Shown in pieces: positions 43,177 through 51,968 of a stretch of 64,000 bases of DNA. Location: contig NZ_JBHSBU010000001.1 of the NCBI RefSeq assembly GCF_042650885.1, forward strand, positions 4,694,787 through 4,758,786, in the 5' to 3' direction. Made by a program: the position numbers and the translations under genes. Source of the stretch: Chitinimonas_A lacunae (lineage in GTDB: Bacteria > Pseudomonadota > Gammaproteobacteria > Burkholderiales > Chitinimonadaceae). The notes below the pieces were generated by a model, which was not told the DNA's origin, made no database searches, and saw only the letters and a list, made by a program, of their open reading frames with translations. Every line of letters begins with the position of its first letter. The stretch's first letter is position 1.

Positions 43177-44496
43177 ATGCCGGCCGCCGCCACTTCGACT
43201 CAAATGCTGCTGAATCTGACCGCCAATGTCGCCCAAGCCCGGGGACGCGGCGGTAACGAAGCCGGTAGTGATTTCTCTGCCACCTTCCAGCAACAGATCA
43301 ACGCCCGCCAGAACGAACGCCTGACCCAAGTCGAACCCACCCGTCCGCGCGCCGAGCAGCCGCAGCGCGAGACGCAGGTATCCCGCCCCGACAATGGCCG
43401 TCCCGCCACGGAAAACCGGCCGCGTGAGGCGGAACCGTCCGAAAGCCCGGACAATATCGCCCCGCCCGGTGGCGAAAAATCCCCATCCAATTCCCAGGAA
43501 ACCGACACGGCAGCGGTCGACAGGACTGCGCCTGCCGAGCGCGAAAGCGAAACGGTCGATGCTGCCGCCACGGCCGCTGCCACCGATTCGATGGCTCAGC
43601 AGCTGAGCCAGGCCAATGCCGCGCTGCTGCTGCAACTGCAAAATTTCGTTGCCGTACGACCCGATGTCGCTGCTGCTGCCAGCAGCCAGGGGGAGGCAGC
43701 CCAGAGCGGCAGCCCGGTGGCCCAGCTCGCCAATGTGCTGAACGCTCTGCAACAGATCCATGACCAGAGCCAGGCAGCGAATGCTCCGCTTGACGTGGCT
43801 GCCAAACCGCTGCCGCGTAATGAGCTGATTTCCTTCAAGACCGAATCCTTGAGCGAAGCACTACAGTTTGCCGCCGACCGGCAAGCCTTGCCGGCAGATG
43901 CGGAAGCCAGCGTCGCGCCCACCATCGACTTTGCCGAACTGCTGCAACGCCGTCTGCCGCAGGCGGAGCAGGGCGCCGTGGCACGGCCCGAGTTTGCCCT
44001 GACCGGCATGACCAGCCGACCGGGTGAACCGGCCCGCCAGGTCGAGGCTACACGGCCGCAGACCAGCCTGTATCAGCCGGTCGGCAGTGAAGGCTGGGAC
44101 CGCGCCCTGGGGCAGAAGGTGGTGATGATGGTCGATAACAACCATCAGGAAGTCGATATGCAGCTCAATCCGCCCAATCTGGGGCCACTGGAGGTCAAGC
44201 TCAGTCTGGACCGCAATGAAGCGACTCTGACCTTTGTCGCGGCCCACCAGCCGGTACGCGAAGCCTTGCAAGCCTCTTTGCCGCGCTTGAATGAAATGCT
44301 GGCGGAAAGTGGCATCCAACTTGGCAACGTCAATATCGAACTGGGCGGACGACAGACTGAACAGGAGCGGGAAGGGGGGCAGCGCCAGGGCGGCCGGGGG
44401 AATAACGGTCGCGAGGACGAGAGCCTGAGCACCGCCCCACCGGTATCGCGCCGGCTGGCGATGGTAGGGCCGGGCAACGTCAACCTGTTTGTCTGA
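43177..44496 (+). CDS. fliK: Flagellar hook-length control protein FliK
   Basis: Secreted ruler protein of 439 aa. N-terminal half is low complexity (Gln, Glu, Pro, Ala-rich; about 30-140), typical of FliK. The conserved C-terminal FlhB-binding domain has VDMQLNPPNLGPLEVKLSLD and AAHQPVREALQASLPRLNEM. It then has a charged Gly/Gln/Arg-rich tail (about 395-425). It starts the second sigma-54 operon. Confidence 0.93.
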   Translation: MPAAATSTQMLLNLTANVAQARGRGGNEAGSDFSATFQQQINARQNERLTQVEPTRPRAEQPQRETQVSRPDNGRPATENRPREAEPSESPDNIAPPGGEKSPSNSQETDTAAVDRTAPAERESETVDAAATAAATDSMAQQLSQANAALLLQLQNFVAVRPDVAAAASSQGEAAQSGSPVAQLANVLNALQQIHDQSQAANAPLDVAAKPLPRNELISFKTESLSEALQFAADRQALPADAEASVAPTIDFAELLQRRLPQAEQGAVARPEFALTGMTSRPGEPARQVEATRPQTSLYQPVGSEGWDRALGQKVVMMVDNNHQEVDMQLNPPNLGPLEVKLSLDRNEATLTFVAAHQPVREALQASLPRLNEMLAESGIQLGNVNIELGGRQTEQEREGGQRQGGRGNNGREDESLSTAPPVSRRLAMVGPGNVNLFV

Positions 44497-44675
44497 CCGC
44501 GCTGGAATCGGCGCCAATACTGGTTTTCAGCCTTGTTACCGACGATGCTTTGCTTTATAACCCGAGTGATGACCGTACCGGCCGGATGGCAATGGCGCGA
44601 GGGTTTCCCGCTGGACGGTTCCGTTATCCTGCCCAAGCGGGATACTGAACGAGGGATCAGGCAAAAGGACCGACT

Positions 44676-45257
44676 ATGGCTGAAGCAAAGAAGGCACCGG
44701 CACCTGCCGAGAGCGCCGAGGCGCCAAAACCGAAGCGCAATATCGTCCTGTATGTGGTGATCGGCTTGCTGGTGCTGATCGTGGTCGGGATGACGGCGGT
44801 GGCGGGTTATCTGTTCTTCGCCCTGTCGGCCACCCAGACCTATTCCGAGCCGGTCGCCAGCGAAGCGGGCACCGAGGAGGGCCATGAAGGCGACAAGGCC
44901 AGCGAGAAGAAGAAAAAGAAGAAAAAGGACAAGGCCAACCCCGAAGCCCCTCCGGTGTTCGTCAAGCTCGACACCTATACGGTGAACCTGCAAGGCGGCG
45001 GTTCGGTGCTACAGACCGAGATTCACGTCCAGGTGATCGACGAGAAACAGAAAGAGCTGATCACCGGTTATCTGCCGCGCATCAGCAGCCAGGTCAATCT
45101 GCTGCTGAGCTCGAAAAAGGCCGAGGACGTTGCCACCTTGGAAGCCAAGGTCAAATTGATGGACGAGATCAAGAACGCCATCAATCGGGTACTCGGGGCC
45201 AGGGACGAGGAGGACGGAGTGATGAGCGTGGAATTCAAGACCTTTATCGTCCAGTAG
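44676..45257 (+). CDS. fliL: Flagellar basal body-associated protein FliL
   Basis: Single-span inner-membrane protein of 193 aa linked to stator function. Membrane helix at about 25-50 (VVIGLLVLIVVGMTAVAGYL), a very Lys-rich linker (about 73-90, KKKKKKKDK) and the periplasmic domain with VFVKLDTYTVNLQGGGSVLQ and a C-terminus EFKTFIVQ. A 179-bp gap from fliK may hold a further regulatory element but none was recognised. Confidence 0.9.
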   Translation: MAEAKKAPAPAESAEAPKPKRNIVLYVVIGLLVLIVVGMTAVAGYLFFALSATQTYSEPVASEAGTEEGHEGDKASEKKKKKKKDKANPEAPPVFVKLDTYTVNLQGGGSVLQTEIHVQVIDEKQKELITGYLPRISSQVNLLLSSKKAEDVATLEAKVKLMDEIKNAINRVLGARDEEDGVMSVEFKTFIVQ

Positions 45258-45301
45258 CGCTGGACGGGCGCCCGACGGGCGCCGTTTGACCGGAGCGGGC
45301 C

Positions 45302-46318
45302 ATGGCCGACGATATCCTTTCCCAGGAAGAAGTAGACGCGCTGCTGCGCGGCGTGACCGGCGAGGAGGAGGAATCCGACGAAGGCCTCGATAACTCGGCG
45401 GTCCGGCCCTACGACATCGGTCGCCAGGAGCGTATCGTCCGCGGCCGGATGCCGACGCTCGAGGTGATCAACGAGCGCTTTGCCCGCAATCTGCGTATCG
45501 GCCTGTTCAACTTCATGCGCCGCTCGGCCGAGATCTCGGTCGGTCCGGTTCGGGTGCAGAAGTACAGCGAATTCATCCGCAATCTGGTGGTGCCCACCAA
45601 CCTTAACCTGATCCATATGAAGCCGCTGCGCGGTACCGGGCTGTTTATTTTCGACCCCGACCTGGTGTTTCTGGTGGTCGATAATATGTTCGGCTCCGAC
45701 GGCCGCTACCATGTGCGGGTGGAAGGCCGCGACTTCACCCCGACCGAGCAGCGCATCATCCAGCGCCTGCTCGAAGTGGTGATGGAGGAATACCGCAAGG
45801 CGTGGGAGCCGGTGTTCAAGACCGAGTTCAACTACGTCCGCTCCGAAATGAATACCCAGTTCGCCAATATCGCCACCCCGACCGAGGTGGTGGTGGCGTT
45901 TACCTTCAAGATCGAACTGGGTTCAGGCGGCGGCGACTTCCATGTCTGCTTTCCCTATTCAATGATCGAACCGCTGCGTGACCTGCTGTACAGCTCGATG
46001 CAGGCCGACCGGATGGAAGCCGATAACCGCTGGCTCAAACTGCTGTCGCGCCAGGTACAGACCGCCGATGTCGAGCTGATCGCCGCGCTTGGTACTGCCG
46101 AGATTACCCTTGGTGAAATCCTTGAACTCAAGGTGGGCGATGTGATCGGGATCGAGATCCCCGAGACCATCGTGGCCGAGGTGGATGGGGTGCCGTTGCT
46201 CGAAGGGCACTATGGTATTCTGCGCGGGCAATATGCGCTCAAAGTTGAGCGAGTGCTCACCACTCCGGAACATCTGGCGATAGACGACGAGCCTCTCCAG
46301 GAAAACCAAGATGAGTAA
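45302..46318 (+). CDS. fliM: Flagellar motor switch protein FliM
   Basis: C-ring protein of 338 aa. N-terminal CheY-P binding segment MADDILSQEEVDALLRGVTG, then the middle domain with RIVRGRMPTLEVINERFARN and GTGLFIFDPDLVFLVVDNMF, and the C-terminal FliN-homologous domain (LGEILELKVGDVIGIEIPE). It overlaps fliN by 8 bp. Confidence 0.96.
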   Translation: MADDILSQEEVDALLRGVTGEEEESDEGLDNSAVRPYDIGRQERIVRGRMPTLEVINERFARNLRIGLFNFMRRSAEISVGPVRVQKYSEFIRNLVVPTNLNLIHMKPLRGTGLFIFDPDLVFLVVDNMFGSDGRYHVRVEGRDFTPTEQRIIQRLLEVVMEEYRKAWEPVFKTEFNYVRSEMNTQFANIATPTEVVVAFTFKIELGSGGGDFHVCFPYSMIEPLRDLLYSSMQADRMEADNRWLKLLSRQVQTADVELIAALGTAEITLGEILELKVGDVIGIEIPETIVAEVDGVPLLEGHYGILRGQYALKVERVLTTPEHLAIDDEPLQENQDE

Positions 46319-46754
46319 CGACAACGAAGAGCAGGCGCTCGACGATTGGGCGGCCGCGCTGGCTGAACAACAGGCCGCCGACGAGAGCGCTGCCCAGGCC
46401 GCAGCCGCTGCCACGTCGATGGCGGGCCCCAATATTGCCGCCGCAGACATCTTCCAGCGTTTCGATACCCCAAGCGATCGTCCCGCCTCGCCGACCAGTA
46501 TCGATATGATCATGGATATCCCGGTGACGCTCACCGTCGAGCTGGGACGCACCAAGATCGCCATCCGCAGCCTGCTGCAACTGGCTCAGGGTTCGGTGGT
46601 GGAACTCGATGGGCTGGCCGGCGAGCCGATGGATGTACTGGTCAACGGCTGCCTGATCGCCCAGGGCGAAGTGGTGGTGGTCAACGACAAATTCGGTATC
46701 CGGCTCACCGATATCATCACGCCGGCCGAGCGTATCCGCCGGCTCCATAAATAA
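46311..46754 (+). CDS. fliN: Flagellar motor switch protein FliN
   Basis: C-ring protein of 147 aa. An Ala- and acidic-rich N-terminus (1-60) precedes the SpoA domain: IPVTLTVELGRTKIAIRSLL, QGSVVELDGLAGEPMDVLVN and FGIRLTDIITPAERI. The start at 46311 overlaps the fliM stop. Confidence 0.95.
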   Translation: MSNDNEEQALDDWAAALAEQQAADESAAQAAAAATSMAGPNIAAADIFQRFDTPSDRPASPTSIDMIMDIPVTLTVELGRTKIAIRSLLQLAQGSVVELDGLAGEPMDVLVNGCLIAQGEVVVVNDKFGIRLTDIITPAERIRRLHK

Positions 46755-46782
46755 CTTTCCGCGCGCCTAGCTTATCCCTGCC

Positions 46783-47220
46783 ATGAGATGCCTTCCCGTG
46801 CCCGCCGTCGCCCTGCTCGCGACGGCCGCCGCCTGGGCCGAACCTGCCGCCGCTGCACTGCCGCCGGCGGCGCCCGGTTCGGTCGCCAGCTTGATGCAAG
46901 TCCTGTTCAGTCTGGCGGTGGTGGTCGCCGCCATCGTCGGCACCGCCTGGCTGCTGCGCCGGATGGGTCCGGCCCAGTTCGGCCGCAATAATCAGCTCAA
47001 GGTGGTGGCCGGCGCCATGGTCGGTCCCAAGGAGCGGGTGGTGGTGGTGGAATTGCAGAATACCTGGCTGGTGCTCGGGGTCACCGCCGCCGAGATCACC
47101 CATCTGCATACCCTCGATAAGCCCCCGACCAGCGAGGCCGAGGTCGATCCGGCGGGGCAGACCTTTGCCGCACGCTTTGTCGAATCACTCAAGCGTCGCG
47201 CCACGGAGCGCCAACCGTGA
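46783..47220 (+). CDS. fliO: Flagellar export protein FliO
   Basis: Membrane protein of 145 aa. The signal-like segment (to about residue 20, AAWAEPAAA) is followed by a membrane helix (about 38-58, LFSLAVVVAAIVGTAWLLRR) and the FliO block VVAGAMVGPKERVVVVELQN and WLVLGVTAAEITHLHTL. It assists assembly of the FliP ring. Its stop overlaps the GTG start of fliP. Confidence 0.88.
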   Translation: MRCLPVPAVALLATAAAWAEPAAAALPPAAPGSVASLMQVLFSLAVVVAAIVGTAWLLRRMGPAQFGRNNQLKVVAGAMVGPKERVVVVELQNTWLVLGVTAAEITHLHTLDKPPTSEAEVDPAGQTFAARFVESLKRRATERQP

Positions 47221-47957
47221 GGCGGGCACCGCTGGTCGCTTTGGCGCTGGCGGGCCTGTCCGTCCCTCTCTGGGGTGCCGACCCCGGCTTGCCACTATTG
47301 ACCAGCCAGCCAGGCGCCGGCGGCCAGCAGTACACGCTGTCGTTGCAGACGCTGCTGTTCCTGACCTCGCTCACTTTCCTGCCGGCCATCTTGCTGATGA
47401 TGACCGCCTTTACCCGGATCGTGATCGTGCTCTCGATGCTGCGTCAGGCCATCGGCACCATGCAGGCGCCGCCCAATCAGGTGATTGTCGGTCTGTCGCT
47501 GTTTCTGACGGTATTTGTGATGTCGCCAGTGCTCGACCAGGTCTGGGTCGATGCCTACCAGCCCTACAGCGACGGCCGGATCGGCTTTAACCAGGCGGTC
47601 GAGCGCGCTGCTGTGCCGCTCAAGCAGTTTATGGTCAAGCAGACCCGGCAAAAGGATCTGGCGCTGTTTATCGAGCTGTCCGGCAGCGCCAAGCCCAACG
47701 GCCCGGAAGACATCAGCCTCAAAACCCTGGTGCCCGCCTTTGTCACCAGCGAACTCAAGACGGCGTTCCAGATCGCCTTTCTGGTCTATATCCCGTTTCT
47801 GATCATCGATATGGTGGTCGCGAGTGTGCTGATGGCAATGGGGATGATGATGGTCAGTCCGGTGGTGATCTCACTGCCCTTCAAGATCATGCTGTTTGTG
47901 CTGGTCGACGGCTGGACGCTGCTGATCGGCTCGCTGGTGCAGAGTTTCAGGATATAG
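47217..47957 (+). CDS. fliP: Flagellar export gate protein FliP
   Basis: Export-gate core protein of 246 aa. A signal peptide (about 1-21), then LPAILLMMTAFTRIVIVLSM, PPNQVIVGLSLFLTVFVMSP and IAFLVYIPFLIIDMVVASVL. The start is GTG overlapping the fliO stop, giving MRRAPLVALALAGL. Confidence 0.95.
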   Translation: MRRAPLVALALAGLSVPLWGADPGLPLLTSQPGAGGQQYTLSLQTLLFLTSLTFLPAILLMMTAFTRIVIVLSMLRQAIGTMQAPPNQVIVGLSLFLTVFVMSPVLDQVWVDAYQPYSDGRIGFNQAVERAAVPLKQFMVKQTRQKDLALFIELSGSAKPNGPEDISLKTLVPAFVTSELKTAFQIAFLVYIPFLIIDMVVASVLMAMGMMMVSPVVISLPFKIMLFVLVDGWTLLIGSLVQSFRI

Positions 47958-47968
47958 CGGAGCTTGCC

Positions 47969-48238
47969 ATGTCACCGGAAATGGTCATCACCATCATCCA
48001 GCGGGCGTTCGAGGTCATGATCGTGCTGGGCGGGCCGCTATTGCTGGCGGGTCTGGTGACCGGCCTGATCATCAGCGTGTTCCAGGCCGCCACCCAGATC
48101 AACGAGGCGACCCTGTCCTTCATCCCCAAGCTGTTGATCACCTTTGTGGTGATGGTGCTGGCTGGACCCTGGATGCTGGAAAGCATCATGGACTACACCA
48201 TCCGCCTCTACCGTTCCATCCCCGAACTGATCGGCTGA
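47969..48238 (+). CDS. fliQ: Flagellar export gate protein FliQ
   Basis: Two-helix protein of 89 aa: MSPEMVITIIQRAFEVMIVL and GLIISVFQAATQINEATLSF, full family length. Its TGA overlaps the fliR ATG by one base. Confidence 0.95.
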   Translation: MSPEMVITIIQRAFEVMIVLGGPLLLAGLVTGLIISVFQAATQINEATLSFIPKLLITFVVMVLAGPWMLESIMDYTIRLYRSIPELIG

Positions 48239-49035
48239 TGTTCACCGTCAGCGACGCCCAGATCAATGCCTGGCTTGGCCTGTTGATGTGGCCGTTTTTC
48301 CGCATCATGGCCATTTTTGCCGCTGACCCGTTCTATTCGAGCCGGGCGATTCCGGTCCGGGTGCGGGCGGGCCTGGCGCTATTGCTGTCGCTGCTATTGT
48401 CGTCGTCGCTGCCGCCGATGCCGGCGGTGGAGCCGGTGTCGCCTTTGGGACTGATGATCCTGGCCCAGCAGATCCTGATCGGGCTGGCGATGGGGTTTGT
48501 GATGCGGCTGGTGTTCACCTCGGTCGAGTTTGCCGGTCATCTGGCCGGTCTACAGATGGGGTTGGGCTTTGCCAGCTTCTATGACCCGCAGAACGGCGCC
48601 AATACGGCAGTGATGGCGCAGATCACCAGCCTGTTGACCATCCTGCTGTTTCTCGCCCTCAACGGCCATCTGCTGCTGATCGAGACCCTGGCGCGCAGCT
48701 TTGTGGTGCTGCCGGTCGAGGCGCGGCCGCTCAATCTCAAGTCGCTGCGCATGCTGGTCGAGTCGGGTGGACAGATTTTCCTGCTCGGACTTTTGCTGTC
48801 GCTGCCGGTGGTGGGAGCACTGCTGATCACCAACCTGTCGATCGGCGTGATGTCACGCGCCGCGCCGCAGTTCAACGTGTTCGGCATTGGTTTCCCGCTG
48901 ATGCTGGGGATCGGCATCGGTGCCTTCTACTGGACCTTGCCATATTTCGTGTCCCATCTACAGCGCCTGATCGACTTCGCCACCCGGATGACCTTGCAGA
49001 TGGCCAAGCAGGCCGGCAACTGGCCCGGGACTTAG
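48238..49035 (+). CDS. fliR: Flagellar export gate protein FliR
   Basis: Export-gate protein of 265 aa with about six membrane helices. LMWPFFRIMAIFAADPFYSS, LGFASFYDPQNGANTAVMAQ and the C-terminal AFYWTLPYFVSHL. It is the last gene of the cluster; flhB does not follow, as it usually does in some taxa. Confidence 0.94.
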   Translation: MFTVSDAQINAWLGLLMWPFFRIMAIFAADPFYSSRAIPVRVRAGLALLLSLLLSSSLPPMPAVEPVSPLGLMILAQQILIGLAMGFVMRLVFTSVEFAGHLAGLQMGLGFASFYDPQNGANTAVMAQITSLLTILLFLALNGHLLLIETLARSFVVLPVEARPLNLKSLRMLVESGGQIFLLGLLLSLPVVGALLITNLSIGVMSRAAPQFNVFGIGFPLMLGIGIGAFYWTLPYFVSHLQRLIDFATRMTLQMAKQAGNWPGT

Positions 49036-49264
49036 TGCATTTCCTGGTAAATCGGTGTCAGTGGCAACGCTGGCTGATCGATTTGAACCTGAGGCGCTGT
49101 GTCCAGTTGCTCTGACTCCGAATTGTCCGCAGATGCCCGAGTCTGGGCTGAGCGGAGTCTGCTTGAAATTGGATAGATTTTTTATAAATCCATATTAAGG
49201 CTCTCTGTATCTTGCAGAGGATTTTCCTGTTTTTTTAGTAGGCATCCCACCCAACCTCCCACCC

Positions 49265-50593
49265 TTACAGATAGTCACGCAAGCGATACCACAGCATTCC
49301 CAGCACCAGCGACGGCGTGCGCAGCAGCCGGCCGCCCGGGAAGGGGAGGTGCTGCAGCCGGCTGAACAGGTCGAGCCGTTCGGCTGAACCGGCGATGGCT
49401 TCGGCGATCAGCCGGCCGGCAAGTCCGGTGACGGCCACGCCATGGCCCGAGAAGCCCTGGCAGAAGTAGACATTGGGGGCGACCCGACCCCAGTGCGGTG
49501 CCCGGTTCATGGTGATATCGACAAAGCCGCCCCAGGCGTAGTCGATGGCCGTATCGCGCAACTGCGGGAAGACCTTGAGCATATCGCGCCGCATGGCCGA
49601 TTTGAGATCGGGCGGCGGCAGGCCCGAATAGCTGACCTTGCCGCCGAACAGCAGGCGATGGTCGACGCTGAAGCGGTAGTAGTCGAGCACAAAGCGGGTA
49701 TCGCAGACGGCAAAATCGCCGCTGATCAACTGGGTGGCAAGTTCAGGCGCCAGCGGCTCGGTCGCGATGATATAGGTGCCGACCGGCATGATGCGGCTGC
49801 CCAGATCAGGCCGCAGCCGGTCGATATAGACATTGGTCGCCAGCACCAGATGCCGGCAGCGCACCCGGCCGCGTGAGCTGTGAGCAAGCGGCCGCTCACC
49901 CGATTCGACCCGCTCGACCGGGCTGCGCTCGAAGATCCGGACCCCGACGGCACTGGCGGCGGCGGCGAGTCCGAGCAGATAGCGCAGCGGATGCAGATGA
50001 CCGCCTTCACTGTCATAGAGACCGCCCTGGTAGCGCGGGCTGTCGAGCCGACGGCGCAGCGTGGCCTGGTCCCATAGTTCATAGCGGCGGTAGCCGTAGC
50101 GTTTCCCGGCCTGTTCGCGCCAGCGGACCAGATCGGTGTAATGGCGTGGTTTCACTGCCGCCAGCAGATGGCCGCGCCGCCAGTGGCAGTCGATGGCGTG
50201 GCGTTTGATCCGGCTGTCTATCATCTCGATCGCTTCGAGCGACATGGCCCACATGGCTCGTGCCGCCTCGTCGCCGACGGCGTGATGGAGCGTATCCATA
50301 TCGCAGGCATAGCCGTTGATGACCTGCCCGCCGTTGCGGCCCGACGCCGCATGGCCGATGCGCGAGCCTTCGAGCAGCACCACCGAGTAGCCACGCTCGG
50401 CCAGTTCGAGGGCGGCCGAGACGCCGGCGAGGCCGCCGCCGACCACGCAGACATCACAGTCGAGTTCGCCCTCGAGTTCGGGATGGTCGGGCAGCGGACC
50501 GGCGCTGGCGACGTAGTAGGAGTCGATATGGGACTGACGAGCAGGATCGAGCATGGCGATAAGGTCCGGAACGAGGCGCCGCCAAGCTAGCAT
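49265..50593 (-). CDS. FAD-dependent amine oxidase, PuuB-like
   Basis: DAO-family flavoprotein of 442 aa that likely oxidises gamma-glutamylputrescine or a related amine. HIDSYYVASA near the N-terminus, dinucleotide-binding CVVGGGLAGVSAALELAERG, then IGHAASGRNGGQVINGYACD (flavin contact) and WGGFVDITMNRAPHWGRV near the end. Its start is uncertain: ATG at 50591-50593 has AGGAAA ahead, while the one 39 nt in (MLDPARQSHI) matches family starts better. It is divergent from speB, which with potF suggests polyamine breakdown. Confidence 0.82.
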   Translation of the reverse strand: MLAWRRLVPDLIAMLDPARQSHIDSYYVASAGPLPDHPELEGELDCDVCVVGGGLAGVSAALELAERGYSVVLLEGSRIGHAASGRNGGQVINGYACDMDTLHHAVGDEAARAMWAMSLEAIEMIDSRIKRHAIDCHWRRGHLLAAVKPRHYTDLVRWREQAGKRYGYRRYELWDQATLRRRLDSPRYQGGLYDSEGGHLHPLRYLLGLAAAASAVGVRIFERSPVERVESGERPLAHSSRGRVRCRHLVLATNVYIDRLRPDLGSRIMPVGTYIIATEPLAPELATQLISGDFAVCDTRFVLDYYRFSVDHRLLFGGKVSYSGLPPPDLKSAMRRDMLKVFPQLRDTAIDYAWGGFVDITMNRAPHWGRVAPNVYFCQGFSGHGVAVTGLAGRLIAEAIAGSAERLDLFSRLQHLPFPGGRLLRTPSLVLGMLWYRLRDYL

Positions 50594-50803
50594 TGGCTTT
50601 TCCTATCGACAAGCTGCGCTGCATCAGCCGTGGGCAGGGCGGCGGCGATCGGCTACACTGCGCGGTTGGCGTTGGGGCGCTATCCAATTCCAAGCCGTTC
50701 CACGGGAATCGTCCGTGGCAGCCTCCACCCGTCGGCTAGCAAGATGGACGGGAGTCGTCCGGCTCCACCCGATCGGGCCGGGCGCATCCGGGGAGACTTT
50801 CCG

Positions 50804-51766
50804 ATGTCCGACCTGATCTTTGGCGACGGTGCCATCCGGCGCCAATCGCTCTATGGCAGCAGTATCGAGAACACCTATGCCGGCGTGCTGAGCTTTATGC
50901 GCCGGACCTACAGCCGCGACCCGAGCGGCGCCGATGTGGTGATCAGCGGCGTGCCGCTTGACCTGGCCACCACCTTCCGGCCGGGCGCCCGGCTTGGCCC
51001 GGCAGCGGTCCGCGCCGCCTCGGTGCAATTGGCCGAACTCAAGCCCTATCCCTGGGGTTTCGATCCGTTCGATGACCTGGCCGTGATCGATTACGGTGAC
51101 TGCTGGTTCGATGCCCACAATCCCCTGACCATCCACGACAGCATCCTCAACCACGCCCGCACCATCCTCGCGTCGGGCGCCACGATGCTGACCCTGGGGG
51201 GCGACCACTACATTACCTATCCGCTTCTCAAGGCCCATGTCGAGAAGTTCGGCGCGCCGCTGAGCCTGATCCACTTCGACGCCCATTGCGACACCTGGCC
51301 CGACGACGTGCCCGAGAGCCTCAACCACGGCACGATGTTCTATAAGGCGGTCAAGGAAGGGCTGATCGACCCGAACACCTCGGTCCAGGTCGGCATCCGT
51401 ACCTGGAACGACGACTATCTGGGCATCAATATCCTCGACGCGCCCTGGGTACATGCCAACGGCCCCGAGGCCACCTTGCAGCGGATTCTGCAAATCGTGG
51501 GCGACCGCCCGACCTATCTGACCTTCGATATCGACTGCCTCGACCCGGCCTTTGCCCCGGGTACCGGCACGCCGGTGGCGGGGGGCCTCAGTTCGGCCCA
51601 GGCGCTCCATATCGTGCGCGGCATGGCACCGGTCAATCTGGTCGGGATGGATGTGGTCGAAGTCTCGCCGCCGTTCGATCAAAGCGAGCTGACCGCGATC
51701 GCGGCAGCCCATCTGGCCGTCGATATGCTGTGCGTGCTGCGCAACCGCAAGTTGCAGCGCGCCTGA
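50804..51766 (+). CDS. speB: Agmatinase
   Basis: Ureohydrolase of 320 aa that converts agmatine to putrescine and urea. Mn-binding motifs GGDHYITYPLL, LIHFDAHCDTWPDD and LTFDIDCLDPAFAPGTGTP are complete. The length and blocks (HGTMFYKAVKEGLIDPN, SVQVGIRT) follow E. coli SpeB closely. The start ATG 50804 (MSDLIFGDGAIRR) is preferred over earlier in-frame codons in the leader. Two small hairpins lie upstream, CCACGG/CCGTGG (50700-50718) and GGACG/CGTCC (50746-50760). Confidence 0.93.
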   Translation: MSDLIFGDGAIRRQSLYGSSIENTYAGVLSFMRRTYSRDPSGADVVISGVPLDLATTFRPGARLGPAAVRAASVQLAELKPYPWGFDPFDDLAVIDYGDCWFDAHNPLTIHDSILNHARTILASGATMLTLGGDHYITYPLLKAHVEKFGAPLSLIHFDAHCDTWPDDVPESLNHGTMFYKAVKEGLIDPNTSVQVGIRTWNDDYLGINILDAPWVHANGPEATLQRILQIVGDRPTYLTFDIDCLDPAFAPGTGTPVAGGLSSAQALHIVRGMAPVNLVGMDVVEVSPPFDQSELTAIAAAHLAVDMLCVLRNRKLQRA

Positions 51767-51909
51767 TGTTGTAGCGAGGCGACAGTGCGGCACGCCATGA
51801 TGGTATCGCCGCGCTGGGAGTCCTCGTGGCGACAGATATGTTTTTGCAAGCGAAACCGGCCGTGGTGTAATAGCCGCGCGCCGAAATCCGCTTCGGCAAA
51901 GGGTTTGGA

Positions 51910-51933
51910 GGGCCGGTTCGCTTGATCCGGCCC
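51910..51933 (+). terminator. Hairpin between speB and potF
   Basis: GGGCCGG (51910-51916) / CCGGCCC (51927-51933) followed by TTGCGTTC. A possible weak terminator or leader hairpin of potF. Confidence 0.5.
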
Positions 51934-51968
51934 TTGCGTTCAATCTTATCCTGTGGAGTGACTGCCTT

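Noticed and set aside
50594..50803. Known guanidine riboswitch before speB
   Set aside because: Hairpin loops do not match the ACGR or ykkC-type consensus.
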